Positions 1 to 10,640 of a DNA stretch of 64,000 nucleotides are shown here, piece after piece. Every line of letters begins with the position of its first letter. Within the stretch, counting starts at the first letter, position 1. The DNA is from Solea solea. Its lineage: Eukaryota; Chordata; Actinopteri; Pleuronectiformes; Soleidae. The notes beneath the pieces are model-generated. The model was not told the origin of the DNA. It searched no databases and saw only the letters and a list, made by a program, of their open reading frames with translations. The position numbers and the translations under genes are program-made. The stretch is taken from assembly GCF_958295425.1 (NCBI RefSeq), contig NC_081153.1, positions 21,197,025-21,261,024 on the forward strand. Reading direction: 5' to 3'.

Positions 1-1713
1 GATGTTTTAGCTTTACTTACAGGATTAGTTTTAAATTATAAAAGCATAAAGTTCTAACCTGGCTAATGGACCTACAACCAATCTAACAACTTTGACCTGC
101 GGGAGCTCCGTTAGATTCAGTCACTGAACATGGAAGCAGCAGGCGAATCTAAAGAAGCTGATCTTTGGTGGCCGCCATGTTGGATGTATACAAAAGATGC
201 TTGATGTCGCTTCTCTGTCGTCATCGTGTTAAGCACATCATTTGTCATTGATGCTGTAGCCAAAACAGCATCTAAGCCAGACGTGCCTGCAGAGAGAATC
301 CAAACCACTGGCAGACTCAGCTGGCTTTACCCAGGATACATCTACTAACACAAAAAGACTTGATGTCTAGAACGCCAACAGGGGGAAATTGAGATGTTGA
401 GATACGATGAAAGTATTAAGTTCCTGACCTTTACCAAAATTAATACTTTTCTTATGGCCTCAATGGACTCGACTGTTCTTACATCACATTGAGTACAAAA
501 GCACACTTTTGTACATTTGCAGTACATTTTCCATTGGCAGATCCAAGAAACAATCATCTCATCTTATAACTACACAGACCAGACTCACAGTCGTTCACTC
601 TCAGCCCTGTGTCTCTCCGTATCATTCAGTCAGCTTTTTTTATTTCACTGGAAACACCCGTTGAAGTAATTGTCCACAACTGTCAAACTCAATTGTTTCA
701 ATTTACAAGGACTTATCCGAGCATATTATACCAACGATGAAAACCATCATCATTACCAGTCTTTGCTCACTCTTTATTATTTCTAATGCAGCTATTTAAT
801 AACCATGATAGTTTTATTACCATGCCTGCCCTGTAATAGGCCTCTCATTGTGGAGTGGCCTTGGGCACACGATGGTGAAGCGGTTTGAAGATGGATGAGG
901 TCGACGTGCACTGTTAACATGCATTTGTGATGCCACCGTGTTCTCACCCTCAAATTTCATCTACAGGTAGGACCTGAGATCATTTTGAATAATTAAAGCT
1001 ATATTTTGTATTTTGCCACCTGTACTTTAGACATAAAACATTTAATAGCCTCATCAAAAAAAAAGTACTGGAACCTGATTTATTGACAAATGAATTGAGC
1101 ATTTTTATTCAAGTCTCCGTCCTCGTTTTTCTCCATAAGTCACATTCTCTCAGAGAGCAGAGCTACGAGCAGTTGGCTGTCCTTCATAACAGTCTGGAGG
1201 AAGATGAGGGTGCATGCTAGTAAAATGTGTTGTTGTTCTTGACAAGCAGCAGGACATTTGAGGTAGTCTTGAGGAATCATCGATCTGTGCTTCTTTTTAA
1301 TCTGTGCAGTGGAGCAAATGATCAGAAAAGATCAGACATCTTGTCTTGAATAAAATATAATCAGCACATTTTCCACAGAGCTTTGTCAGGGGCTGAACCA
1401 CTGTCAACAGTTCGTTATGTCAACTTATGACTCTGAAAGAAAAACAATCATATTCCTCTCTCTTATTCTGCATCAATTCCATAATTGTACAACTCTGCTC
1501 GCGCTGTCTCTATTTTATATTTAACCGAGAGCCACATTTCAACCGTAAATGTGTCTTTTAATGGAAATCTAATAGACACAGTGCTGAATTTGAAACTGTG
1601 CACTCCTTGCAATGGGGTTTAAAAGAAATACCAGATGCAGCCAAGTGTGCAGCCGGTGCCTCACGCAATGTCAAGCATCGGGCATGCTGCTCTGGTCCCA
1701 GGAGACAATGACG
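1..1713. other. Unannotated stretch, no gene seen
   Basis: I see no gene here. The short open frames at 117-308 and 345-557 (minus) have low-complexity or biased composition, match no family I recognise and lack convincing splice context. The sequence is ordinary AT-rich vertebrate DNA. Confidence 0.5.

Positions 1714-1738
<25 letters not shown>
1714..1738. repeat. (GT)n microsatellite
   Basis: About 12 uninterrupted GT units. The open frame running through it (1612-1857) is not supported as coding. Confidence 0.95.
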
Positions 1739-1744
<6 letters not shown>

Positions 1745-1963
1745 TGTTTAGCCGTGCATGGAGCTTGAAAGTAAAACTAGAACTTCAGCACCAGTGGTTG
1801 TATAACTCTGCTGACCAACAGTTTCAGACTACACAATGTTTTTTCAGACTCATATAACATGTGCATGTTGACATAAAAGGAATTTAATGTTCACAAGAGG
1901 CCAAAAAAACATGTTTTGGGAGGCCACCACAAACTTGATCTTTGTCCAGCCAAATCCAAGCAG

Positions 1964-2690
1964 TTAAAGGTCCAGTGTGTGAGAATTAGAGACTTCTTAT
2001 GGCGAGACGGCAGATGAGACTCCTCCTCTCACCATTCCCTTTACCAAACATGTCAGGAAACTGAATCACAAGATGAGTGCTTCTATAAAACAAGGCCCAT
2101 GCCTTAAGTACATATAAAAGCCTTATTCTAAGGCTATGCAAACCAAACATCTTGCATTTAGATAATTATATACTAAATGCAAGAGCACTCAGAGAGCACA
2201 GAACTCTACCAAAGCTTGAAGTGGACATAGACCGGAGACATAGACCAGAAACTCCGATTAACGCTGCTTTTGCGTGTGTATCTGCGTCATTACCTGGTTT
2301 ATGAAGCCCTAACGTTTCATAACAAACAGTTCAGCCACTGCTGAGAACGCAGGGTTTTATTGTGTTCCTGAGCTCTCAGAAGAGGATTGGAACCAGCGTT
2401 TGTTAGTGGCGTAACTACCAGGTCTCAGCACTCCTCTGAACAGCAGCGCCTCCTGGTGTGGACACTAGTCCGGGCACATACTTTGAACCGCAGAAGAAGA
2501 AGAACGTCCGTCTTTGGAGCTGCTGAGCATATTATCGGTTGAGAACATGTCTCCTAAGAAAAGTTCAGTGAGTGTTTGCTCTGGTGTTGGTTGTAATAAA
2601 CCAACACCAGACACTCCATAGGCTCCCTGTCAATGAGGACAGAAAAACAGGAAAAATAGGTGTAACTATGGATGACATAAAAACAGAATA
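1964..2690 (+). mobile_element. TTAA-flanked DNA transposon remnant (Kolobok-like?)
   Basis: The segment opens with TTAAAGGTCCAGTGTG, a TTAA-adjacent terminus that I recognise from abundant fish repeats. A related start (TTAAAGGCCCGGTGTG) occurs at 36665. The interior ends in a broken THAP-finger reading frame (2547-2687). A TTAA target together with a THAP domain is a combination known from Kolobok elements; piggyBac also uses TTAA but lacks THAP. No matching inverted terminus was found downstream, so the right end is missing or diverged. The 3' limit is approximate. A minus-strand CTCF-like motif sits at 2444-2459. Confidence 0.45.
2547..2687 (+). pseudogene. THAP zinc-finger fragment, frameshifted
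   Basis: An ATG at 2547 opens a frame reading MSPKKSSVSVCSGVGC. This contains Cys-x4-Cys near the N terminus, as THAP fingers do. The frame stops at a TAG at about 2619. Shifting by one base at about 2613-2616 restores a run with HRLPVNEDRK, which resembles the conserved HxxP stretch that follows the cysteines in THAP domains. The frame then ends at about 2687, before the second half (the C-terminal Cys-x2-His and AVPTIF box) would appear. It is most simply the decayed first coding exon of a THAP-bearing transposase inside the surrounding TTAA element. A chance resemblance is possible because only half the domain is present. Confidence 0.4.
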
Positions 2691-3067
2691 AATCCAACAC
2701 TAACTAGAGTTGGCTAGATGCAGGATGATCTGGTCTAGACTGGTGCAGAGAGCCGGGTATTAGAGCAGAGCGGGAATGGAGTATTGATGAGATGAACTGC
2801 AGGTGAGGGACTTCAGAATCCAGGCCCACCACAGCCATCGAGCAGACACACAAACACAGAAGACAAACAGGGGAGAGCAATACCTAACCGTGATGATTAC
2901 CATCTCACATAAGCATGACACAATGAATCCTGATCTGTTAAGATGCCGCTGAGTTGTGCACATCTGAACTTAGTACATGGGACTGAACCATGTTGCATTT
3001 AAATTGCCGCCAAATCCACAATTTTGTTAAGATCCAAAATGAAATGAAGGCTAATGGTAGAGCTATT

Positions 3068-3200
3068 ATTCATCCATTCATCTTCTACCGCTTTATCCTC
3101 CACATGAGGGTCAGAGGGGGAGCTGTGCCGATGCCAGCTAACATAGGGCGATAGGCGGGGTCATAACCTGGACAGATCAGCAGTCCATTGCTGGGCTGCG
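3068..3200 (-). mobile_element. Fish SINE tail fragment, reverse orientation
   Basis: Read on the minus strand this has the same ordered landmarks as 9944-10195: a CTGTCCAGG-like block, a CCGCCTATCGCCC-like block, GCTGGCATCGGCAC, CCCTCATGTGGAGGATAAAGCGGTAGAAGATGAATG. Only the 3' part of the element is kept. A short (ATT)n run follows at 3202-3226. Confidence 0.65.
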
Positions 3201-3229
3201 TATTATCATCATTATTATTATTATTGTCA

Positions 3230-5638
3230 TCAGTGGGAAGATTCTTTCCAAAATTTAATGGGAATATTCTTGGCTGATAAAGATTCAGATGTTCCATAAA
3301 AAAGTGTAGATGTGCAGATAAACCCACGCTAATTAAAACATAACTTCTTTGGCAGCGGAAACAAACACACCAGTGAATAGTATATCAAATTTATGCCAAT
3401 AAACTCCCATAATGTTACACACCCATTGTCATCAAAACCTATTTTCCCACTTGGGGAAATGTGATTGTATTCAGACAAAGGACACATTTTTATAACATTT
3501 TTACAGCACACAACACAGCAACACAACAAGACAGACAATACAACACATACAAATACAAGATCACTCAAAATGAACACCAAGCCGAGGCAAAGCACAGCTC
3601 ACTGCCAAAATGCTGAACAAAACCAGCTGATTGTAACAATACACAACAAACTGAAAACAAGCAGTTCCCAAACAAATGACAGACAGATGCTGCATTCACA
3701 GAATAATACAAGGAAAAGTCAAGTATCATTTTAAAAGTGCATGTGCACACATCACATGCGCAAATTGAGGCTACTGATCATTTTACAGTCAGAAAAAAAA
3801 ACCCACTATATCCAGGAGATTTGAAGCGGTGTCACCGGCCCAAGTGGATATTTGTACCATATTTAAAAGGATGACGACTTTTGACCATTAAAGTGAACGT
3901 TTGTGCCAATTTTGAAACAGCTCTCTCAAGACATTCTTGTAATATCATGCTCATAATAATGGGACTCACGGACAACCTGAAAAACACGGGGCCTCCAGCC
4001 ACAGTGACATAAAAACACACTGAGAGGAATGTAAAGTCTACAGCAGGCCTCTCAAACGCAGATGAGGAACCCGGTCAAGTGAAAAAAGTCCAACTGTGTG
4101 GGAAAAGAAAACGACTTTTCACCCGTGGTGGGAGATCTGACCTTAAAGTGGTTTCATCACGATATCGCAATAAGGATAATGGTGACAATATTTGACAGAA
4201 TTTCAAAATAAATGTGTTTATATTGCTATGGAAATGTATACAATAAAAAAAAAATCATATTTATGATGCAAAATGAATCTTTGGCCCACGGGCCACACGT
4301 TTAATACCTCAATGGAGCCTGTTTACGACAACAAACCTGATGAGTTTTTATGCTGACCTGTTTAAAAATGAATAAATGAGTGTATTAATTAACGCCGTGT
4401 ACATGGGAAGTAAATTACAGCGGCTGTTTTGTTGCTGACATTTTGAAATGCTCTCTGTTGTGCTGACACTGCAGAATCACTCAACTTTGTCCAGGGATTT
4501 CTTTCTACTCAACTGTTTTCTTTTAGGTGTGAATGGTATACAGGTGCAGGTATTTAGTCTATTTGAGGTGATCATTAACAGCCACAGCAGCAGTAGCTCT
4601 GCAGCTTGTGTGTGTGCATCTACAACATGTGAAGACACAATCACTGCAATTGTAAATACATTTTTAAATCAAATGACACGTTTGACTTTGTGTCAGAGCA
4701 TGAATAACCGTGGAAAGCTGCTGTCAACACAGCAGTTTTCCACGGTTAGATTTGATTCAACATCCTTTGGAAAACACATCTGAACTGCAGCTTAAATGCT
4801 TTCTGTGAAAACATTCCATGAGGCATTGAGCGTGCAACGCCAACAGCAGCGGTTTAGCTGAGACGGAGACACTTGTGCTTGTGTTCTACTTAAGTTCTGT
4901 TGGTATCCTGAAATGTTTAGAAAAGCACACGTTAAGTGTACGGATACATTATATCTGCACACAAACAGAGAGGCATAAACAATGATTTCACATGGAGTAA
5001 CGCAGTGATGTTGCCCGGTAACCAGTAGCTCAGTAGCATTCTTGCCACCAATAAATAAGAGAGGTATCAACCTTGTCCATATGCTTCAAATGAAGAGCTT
5101 GTCAGTTTGACAAATAGCGTCTGAAGCTTTCCATACGCTCGTCTCGACAGTGGAAATGTGAGGCATTTATTTATTTATTTATTTTTACTCTTCACACAAC
5201 TGCTTTTTATTTCAAATATGTTTATAGCTAAACATTTCAATCAAAAAGGAACTCCTTGTGGCACTTGCATGTTTCTTTAAGACAAATTTAACCAAACTGG
5301 ATAAAATCATAGAGCTATAAATAAATAAGAACTGGAAAGTAAAGTCAATGAACCTGAATTATCTTGACTGGGGTCGACTCAAGTGGTTGCATTTCAGGGA
5401 TCCCACACCTTGATTGACATCACATTCAAAGACTTTTCAATGACTTTCCAGGACCAATTCTCTCAAATTCAAGGACAGAATGTGCTGACACAGCTTAAAA
5501 TGGGAGGGAAACCTGTAACGTCTTTGTCCATGGCGTCCACTTTTATAGATTTGCAGCACGCTCTACTTAAGTGATTGTCCTTGGGATACAGTGGACAGTG
5601 TCCACAACACCGCTAGTGATTTCTGTGTAAGCCTAGTC
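3230..5638. other. Unannotated stretch, no gene seen
   Basis: Only short open frames lie here (for example 3465-3734 and 4448-4783), with no recognisable domain or exon context. There is an (ATTT)n run at 5165-5187. GGCCCACGGGCCACACGTTTAATACC at 4283 looks like a worn repeat end but was not pursued. Confidence 0.45.
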
Positions 5639-5798
5639 CAGTGTTTCCCAACCCTGGTCCTCAGGGAACACTGCCCTGCATGTGTTAGATGTTGCACCTG
5701 ATTCAGATGAACAGCTCGTTACCAGGCTTCTGCAGAGCTTGTTGACGAGCTGATCTGAATCAGGTGTGTTGGAGCAGGACAACATCTAAAACGATGCA
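5639..5798. mobile_element. Palindromic hAT-type MITE, right end truncated
   Basis: It starts CAGTGTTTCCCAACCCTGGT and has two inverted halves: TGCATGTGTTAGATGTTGC and CACCTGATTCAGATGAA on the left, GAATCAGGTGTGTTGGAGC and ACATCTAAAACGATGCA on the right, with a central AGCTCGTTACCAGGCTTCTG. A CAGTG-type terminus with a near-palindromic interior is characteristic of a hAT nonautonomous family widespread in fish. The right terminal CAGTG box that should mirror the left is absent. Confidence 0.75.
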
Positions 5799-5799
5799 A

Positions 5800-6689
5800 G
5801 TTACCACACACTGTGGCGGTATTGCTTTAATATTGGTGGAAGAAAGATGTAAGGAGTGAGATTTTGCATGAAACTAATGTGAGCCCATCGTCTGCAGTCC
5901 ATCATTTAAAGTATGAACATAATCAACCAGATGACTTGAGCACCTGCGATGAGAATTTCTCAACGCATAAAAAAGCCACACATTTCTGCTGTTAGGGACA
6001 AGCGTGGTTGCCTTCCCCCATCATTCAGAGTTTAGTGTCAAAAGAGTGGGATATTAGGGGTGATGTTTGCTAACCAGGCCGAGTCCAGTGCAATCCAGGG
6101 GGTTATATTCGCTCTGACTGTTGTTATTTCAGTGCTGTCCTGGTGTCAAACCAAATCACTGAATCCTCTTTGATCTTGGTTCCCTGAAACAGCCCACATA
6201 GATTAACATTCAGAGTGTATATTTACCTTTCTAAATGAGCTGGGGAAAAAAACGTCATCATTAATAATAGTGGATTGTTTTGTCTCTGAGCTGTCTCCCT
6301 GGTGTTGGTTGTTCTGCCGGTTTGCTGAAAACACTCAGGAGAGGTCTCGGTCGGAGACATCGGGGGAACATTTTTCAACACTGCTAATCTAAATATCAGA
6401 CGTGAGCGTTCACCTTGCATAATAAGTAGCTGCATGAAAGCGGCTTATTTTTTTATTCTGTGTGTGTTTGAGTGCTCATGTACACGTGTTTGCGGAGGTT
6501 GAATTCCACTACTTAAACTTTGTTTGTACTTTGTTGTTTGATGTTTTTTGGTGAGTGAGGCGAGTAAAATCCCAGCACCAATGGGACTGGTGCTGGATTC
6601 AATCTGTCAGAGTTCACAGCACACTTTAAATTAACTGAGATCGACCAATATATCGCACAACTTGAGAGACTCGATATATTTGATCCTGA
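5800..6689. other. Unannotated stretch, no gene seen
   Basis: No supported gene. The minus-strand frame 6223-6435 has no recognisable domain. Confidence 0.45.
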
Positions 6690-6893
6690 TAATGCCTCTG
6701 CATGCTTTTTATGGAAACAACCAGAGAGGACATTATTCCAGACCTGCAGTATCCTGACATCTTTAACTTCCTGATTAACTTCCCCTCATCTTACTCCAGA
6801 GAGTCACTGAAAGTTTACAAGAGCCTGGACGGAAACAAATGGACACAATCTGGCTTCGAGAGTCTACCGGTCAAAGATAGTTGTCTTTGGTAA
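6690..6893 (+). pseudogene. Fragment resembling a SWIM/YqaJ-type transposon-associated protein
   Basis: The frame from the ATG at 6702 includes YPDIFNFLINFPSSYS followed by LKVYKSLDGNKWTQSGF. From memory, a PDIYNYL... then LKAYKSLEAY... pattern lies near the N terminus of large repetitive proteins in fish and cnidarians that carry SWIM zinc fingers and YqaJ-like nuclease domains. Only about 60 codons remain before a stop at 6891-6893, and no downstream SWIM or nuclease exon is visible. The end (TTTGGTAACA) could be a decayed splice donor. I treat it as a mobile-element exon fragment. The family match is by memory and the alternative is chance. Confidence 0.4.
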
Positions 6894-7071
6894 CATTAGC
6901 ATTAGCAATGAGTATTGTAACTATGTAACTAATTGCTGTGTTAACGTTGCTGTGCAGACTAGCTTTTGGTAAATCTAGTCTGAGTCCACGATTTACCACA
7001 AGTTAACCATACAATCTGTTGCTTGTGTTCATTTGTTTCATAGCCGTGATTCCCTTCCACTGTCTCTCTGG

Positions 7072-7122
7072 ATCTGTGGGGATGGTGTAATCTGTGGGGA
7101 TGGTGTAATCTGTGGGGATGGG
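7072..7122. repeat. 18-bp minisatellite, about 2.8 copies
   Basis: The unit ATCTGTGGGGATGGTGTA is repeated perfectly at 7072 and 7090 and partially at 7108. It creates repeated HPHRLH and PTDYTI peptides in minus-strand frames, which are not coding evidence. Confidence 0.9.
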
Positions 7123-8339
7123 CCTGTCTTTGACTGTTTTGGCATGACATCCAGCCACGATATTCACGTTTATGATGAAAGCAGGTGAAAGGAGAGATGT
7201 TGTCTGGATTATTGCCTGATTTACCATACGTGTTGTCTAATATATACACATCTATAGAGGTGAACAGTGTCATTTCCTGCCAGAGGGCGTTACCTTGGTT
7301 GTGTGACGTCAGCTACTAGAGCTGTATAGCAGTACAGGTGAAAAAGGAGACTGAAGAATCTTATTCTGCTGCTTCTTATTTTTGTGTAAACTACAATGTC
7401 TGCACTGTAATTCCTTCTGAACCAGTGCAGAGCCACAGTCCTAATTTCCATGTCCCATGACTTGCTGCTTCGCCACAAGGCAGCCTTTTGTTCTCAGAGT
7501 TCTTCTTTCCTCTCCATGTGTTGTGATGGGAAGCTTAATATGCCTTATTTTGATTAAAGTGCATTTATATCAGTGTGGCACCGACAGCAAAGGCGATAAT
7601 GAATCTATGAATTTTCAATATGGAGAATCCCCATCTGATCTGCGTGCAGCTGCCACACGCCGCGCCTGGGATGTGGGCTTATTGCACTGGAGGGTGTTCA
7701 TTTATGAATTTGCCACATAGAGGGGATTGTCCTCGAGCCACACAAGAGGCTTTTGTGTTTTCATTAAGCTGATATGAGGTGGTTTTCAAAGGGTGTGAGC
7801 GGAGTCTGAAGTGACACTGCACATTATATGCCGAGCATGTTTCATAACACTGGGTATCATCACTCTCACTGTAGGTGAGTTTTAAAATGAGCTTTTCCTC
7901 GTTTAAGCTGGATTTGTTATCAGACACAGTGTAATACAGTGTAATTACTCTTGAAGTAATAATTCACCAAAATACAGCGACTGCCACCTGTGTTGGATGT
8001 GTCCTGTCTTGTATACATGTCCAATACAACCAACACGAATCATTTTTTTCCACAAATAAAAGTACATCGAAAGATTGTCAGCTGAGTTCAATTAAGGATT
8101 GAACTTGGTTCATGCTCATGGTTACAACGAGGGAATGAACGTGATCATGGAGGGTAAGTACTAGGTTTCAACTATGTCTACGACCTTGTACACCTGCACA
8201 AACTGCACTTCTATTACTTTGCTATGCCTTCCAATGCAAGTCTTTGTCAGGTGTCAAGACATAACCAAAAATTGTCTTGACCCAGATAATATCCACTATT
8301 CTTTCACATCCTCTGTATGTTCCAAGCAATTGTTGCTTT
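7123..8339. other. Unannotated stretch, no gene seen
   Basis: No gene seen. A CTCF-like string CTGCCAGAGGGCGTT lies at 7277-7291. Confidence 0.45.
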
Positions 8340-8458
8340 GGCTCTGTAGTTGACTGGCGACCTGGCTAGTGTGTTTCCTACCTCTCACCCACTGTTGGCC
8401 GGGATTAACGCCGTCACCTTCCTGTGACACTCAAAGGATAAGCAGTAGGAATAATGGG
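8340..8458 (+). mobile_element. Fish SINE tail fragment
   Basis: It has the ordered blocks GACTGGCGACCTGGC, CCTCTCACCCACTGTTGGC, GGGATTAACGCC and AAAGGATAAGCAGTAGGAATAATGGG. These match the 3' half of the SINE family seen at 9944-10195, with heavy divergence. Confidence 0.55.
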
Positions 8459-8852
8459 AGTATAGATAATGACTTCAATTTAAAGCCAGACCATCGCGAA
8501 AGTGATGTATTTTGCTTTTAGAGTTACTTGAACTCACTTGAACTCACTAAAGTTTGGTTAAACAGGGGAAAATACACACATAATGCTGCAATAATGGTTT
8601 TGCTCTAGTCTGGGTGAACCCACCTGAATCTGACAGAGATTCGCTTGTGTTCTGCACACACGTCTGGCGAGGATGTCAGAATCTCTGAAAAAAGGGAACC
8701 GATCACAAATGTGCAATGAAGACCGGGAAGCGGCTCCAAATAGCTTTTGTATAGATCCAACATGGCAGCAAACAAGCTGTCTTTTGATTCGGCTGTTGCT
8801 AAAAGCGACGTGCTCCACGGAGCGTCCTTTGGCAAAAGTCGTTTGATGCCAT

Positions 8853-9036
8853 TACTAAATAGCCATCTCTCCTAAAAACTTACAAGCATGTTTGTTGCTG
8901 TCTTTTGTCACTCTGCATCATTGGTCTGTTTGTTTGAAGGTCTATCCAATTGTGTACAGAGGCATTTTAATCTACAGCCATTGGTCACGCCTCTTGGAAG
9001 TGGGAGGAGACTACACCCTTTCCAGACTCAGTCTCA
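8853..9036 (+). repeat. Unclassified dispersed repeat, copy 1
   Basis: It pairs with 53092-53240 on the same strand. Shared ordered blocks are TACTA(A/G)ATAGCCATC, GGTCTA(T/C)CCA, TACAGAGGCA, TGGTCACGCCTCTTGGAA, GTGGGAG and TCCAGACTCA. I cannot name the family and see no inverted termini. Confidence 0.7.
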
Positions 9037-9943
9037 CTAGTTTTGCAGCTGCCATGTCATCTGCATCACCTTGATTGCGTTGCAGCTCTGAGTTAGAAAT
9101 GAAAATCAAATTAGTTAATATCGCTGACATTAAAGTACACTAATGTCATTTTGGCACTGGTATATAATACCCAGTCCTAGTCCGTTCCAGTTGGTGTAAG
9201 TCTTTATAGGAAATGTTGCAATGCAAGGTAAACCATTGTCACACTGTGTGAACCCAGGCTGCCAACCTGGCCTGCTAAGACTTATGGGATTTAGAAGTGT
9301 AGAGAAAGAGATTCAAGTTCAAGTTAGTATTTTGTCTTTGTGTGTGTGTGTGTGTGCCGTCACAGCCCAGTGGCTTTGAAAAGGAGGATGTCTGCTACAG
9401 TGGACGCTTCACACACAAAAAAAGCAGACGCATCAAGACACAACATGTCTACTCTCAGTACCCTTAGATGACCCAGTGAACCCGAGGGCACAGGTGTGTG
9501 TATGAGTGTCAACTTGCCTAAGTCTGTGTTTGTGTTTGTTTATGTGTTTCTACAGTATTTCTATTTGTGTCTATACAGTCCGCTGGTTGCCTATTGACTT
9601 CCTTTGTTGCCTAAAGTTTTAACTCTGTTTCCCCACACACACAAACACACATAAACACAGACTTCTCTCTCATTGCTCCATAGATCTGTCATCCACACTT
9701 TCCCTCAATAGACACTGCAAAAACACTGAGTCTAGCTCCCTATTGATTCAGATTCATGTTTGACATCAATAAAATGACTCAAACACCAGTTTCCTGCAGA
9801 CAGAAGACGAAGAGTACAGTACAATAAAAAAATCAAGTGATACGAGTAATACTGAGAAAGTAGCTGCCTTGGTACTGGTTAACTGAAGTATTTTGTTGTT
9901 CTCATTTATGTATAATAGCATTTTGCAGCAAAAAGACTCAGAA
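9037..9943. other. Unannotated stretch, no gene seen
   Basis: No gene seen. There is a (TG)n run at 9339-9356, then a stretch rich in CACACACAAACACACA at about 9636-9660. Confidence 0.45.
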
Positions 9944-10195
9944 CAAGGGCCTTTCTGCATGGAGTTTGCATGTTCTCCCCGTTTGAGTGGGCTTTCTCCA
10001 GGTTCTCTGGTGTCCACCCACAGTCCAAAAACACGGAGAGGTTAACTGGACACTCTAAATTGACCGTAGATGTGAATGTGAGAGTGAATGACTACAGGGT
10101 GTACCCCGCCTTTCGCACTCTGTCAGCTGGGATTGGCACCCACGGCCCTGCGACCCTCACCTGGAGGATAAAGCAGTAGACGATGAATGTATAAT
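9944..10195 (+). mobile_element. Teleost tRNA-type SINE body, head missing
   Basis: The best preserved copy of this family in the window. Blocks in order: GGAGTTTGCATGTTCTCCCC, CACAGTCCAAAAACA, GGACACTCTAAATTGACCGT, GTGAATGTGAGAGTGAATG, GGGTGTACCCCGCCTTTCGC, TCAGCTGGGATTGGCACC and GACCCTCACCTGGAGGATAAAGC. The tRNA-like promoter head that precedes GGAGTTTGCATG in full copies (present at 46430) is missing, so this is a 5'-truncated insertion. The frame 9970-10179 is fortuitous. Confidence 0.8.
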
Positions 10196-10329
10196 AGCAC
10201 CGGTATTTGAAAATGTTAGAATATTCTTTTATAACTGCAACAGATTTTCAACATAGATCAATACGTATATAAAAAAGGGGATGTATGCAGTCTTCTGGTT
10301 TGTCTAATCAGGAAGTACCAATATATAGT

Positions 10330-10640
10330 GAATTTCCACCAGGGGGCGATACTGCTGGTTGCTAAAAGAATGTGAGAAAATTATCCTCCTTTTCATTTGA
10401 TTAATGAACATTTTCCTGAGGAGTTAATGATCTCAATCTCTACGTTTAGGTCTTCTTCAGTAGAACATGATGTCAGTTTTGTAAATAATGTTTCCGTTCA
10501 GCAGAACATAGACAATAAAGTGCAGCACATATGATTTCTGATTTCAAAAAATAGCATTATGCCATTCAACTAAGAAATCCGGAGGCTTCTAAGTGTTAAT
10601 GTTGCCACCGGAAGGCGACGTCCATTTCTATATTCAGTCT
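10330..10640 (+). mobile_element. Fish dispersed repeat with CCAGGGGGCGA block
   Basis: It begins with TTTCCACCAGGGGGCGAT and TGGTTGCTAAAAGAATG, passes through ATTTTCCTGAGGAGTTAATGATCTCAATC and GGTCTTCTTCAGTAGAACATGATG, and closes with ATGTTGCCACCGGAAGGCGACG. I recognise this order from a repeat common in fish genomes, probably a nonautonomous DNA element. The end coordinates are approximate. It carries a CTCF-like motif at 10336-10350. Confidence 0.6.

Noticed and set aside
7003..7273. Minus frames with RLHHPHRLHHPH repeats
   Set aside because: Product of the 18-bp minisatellite, with no other support.
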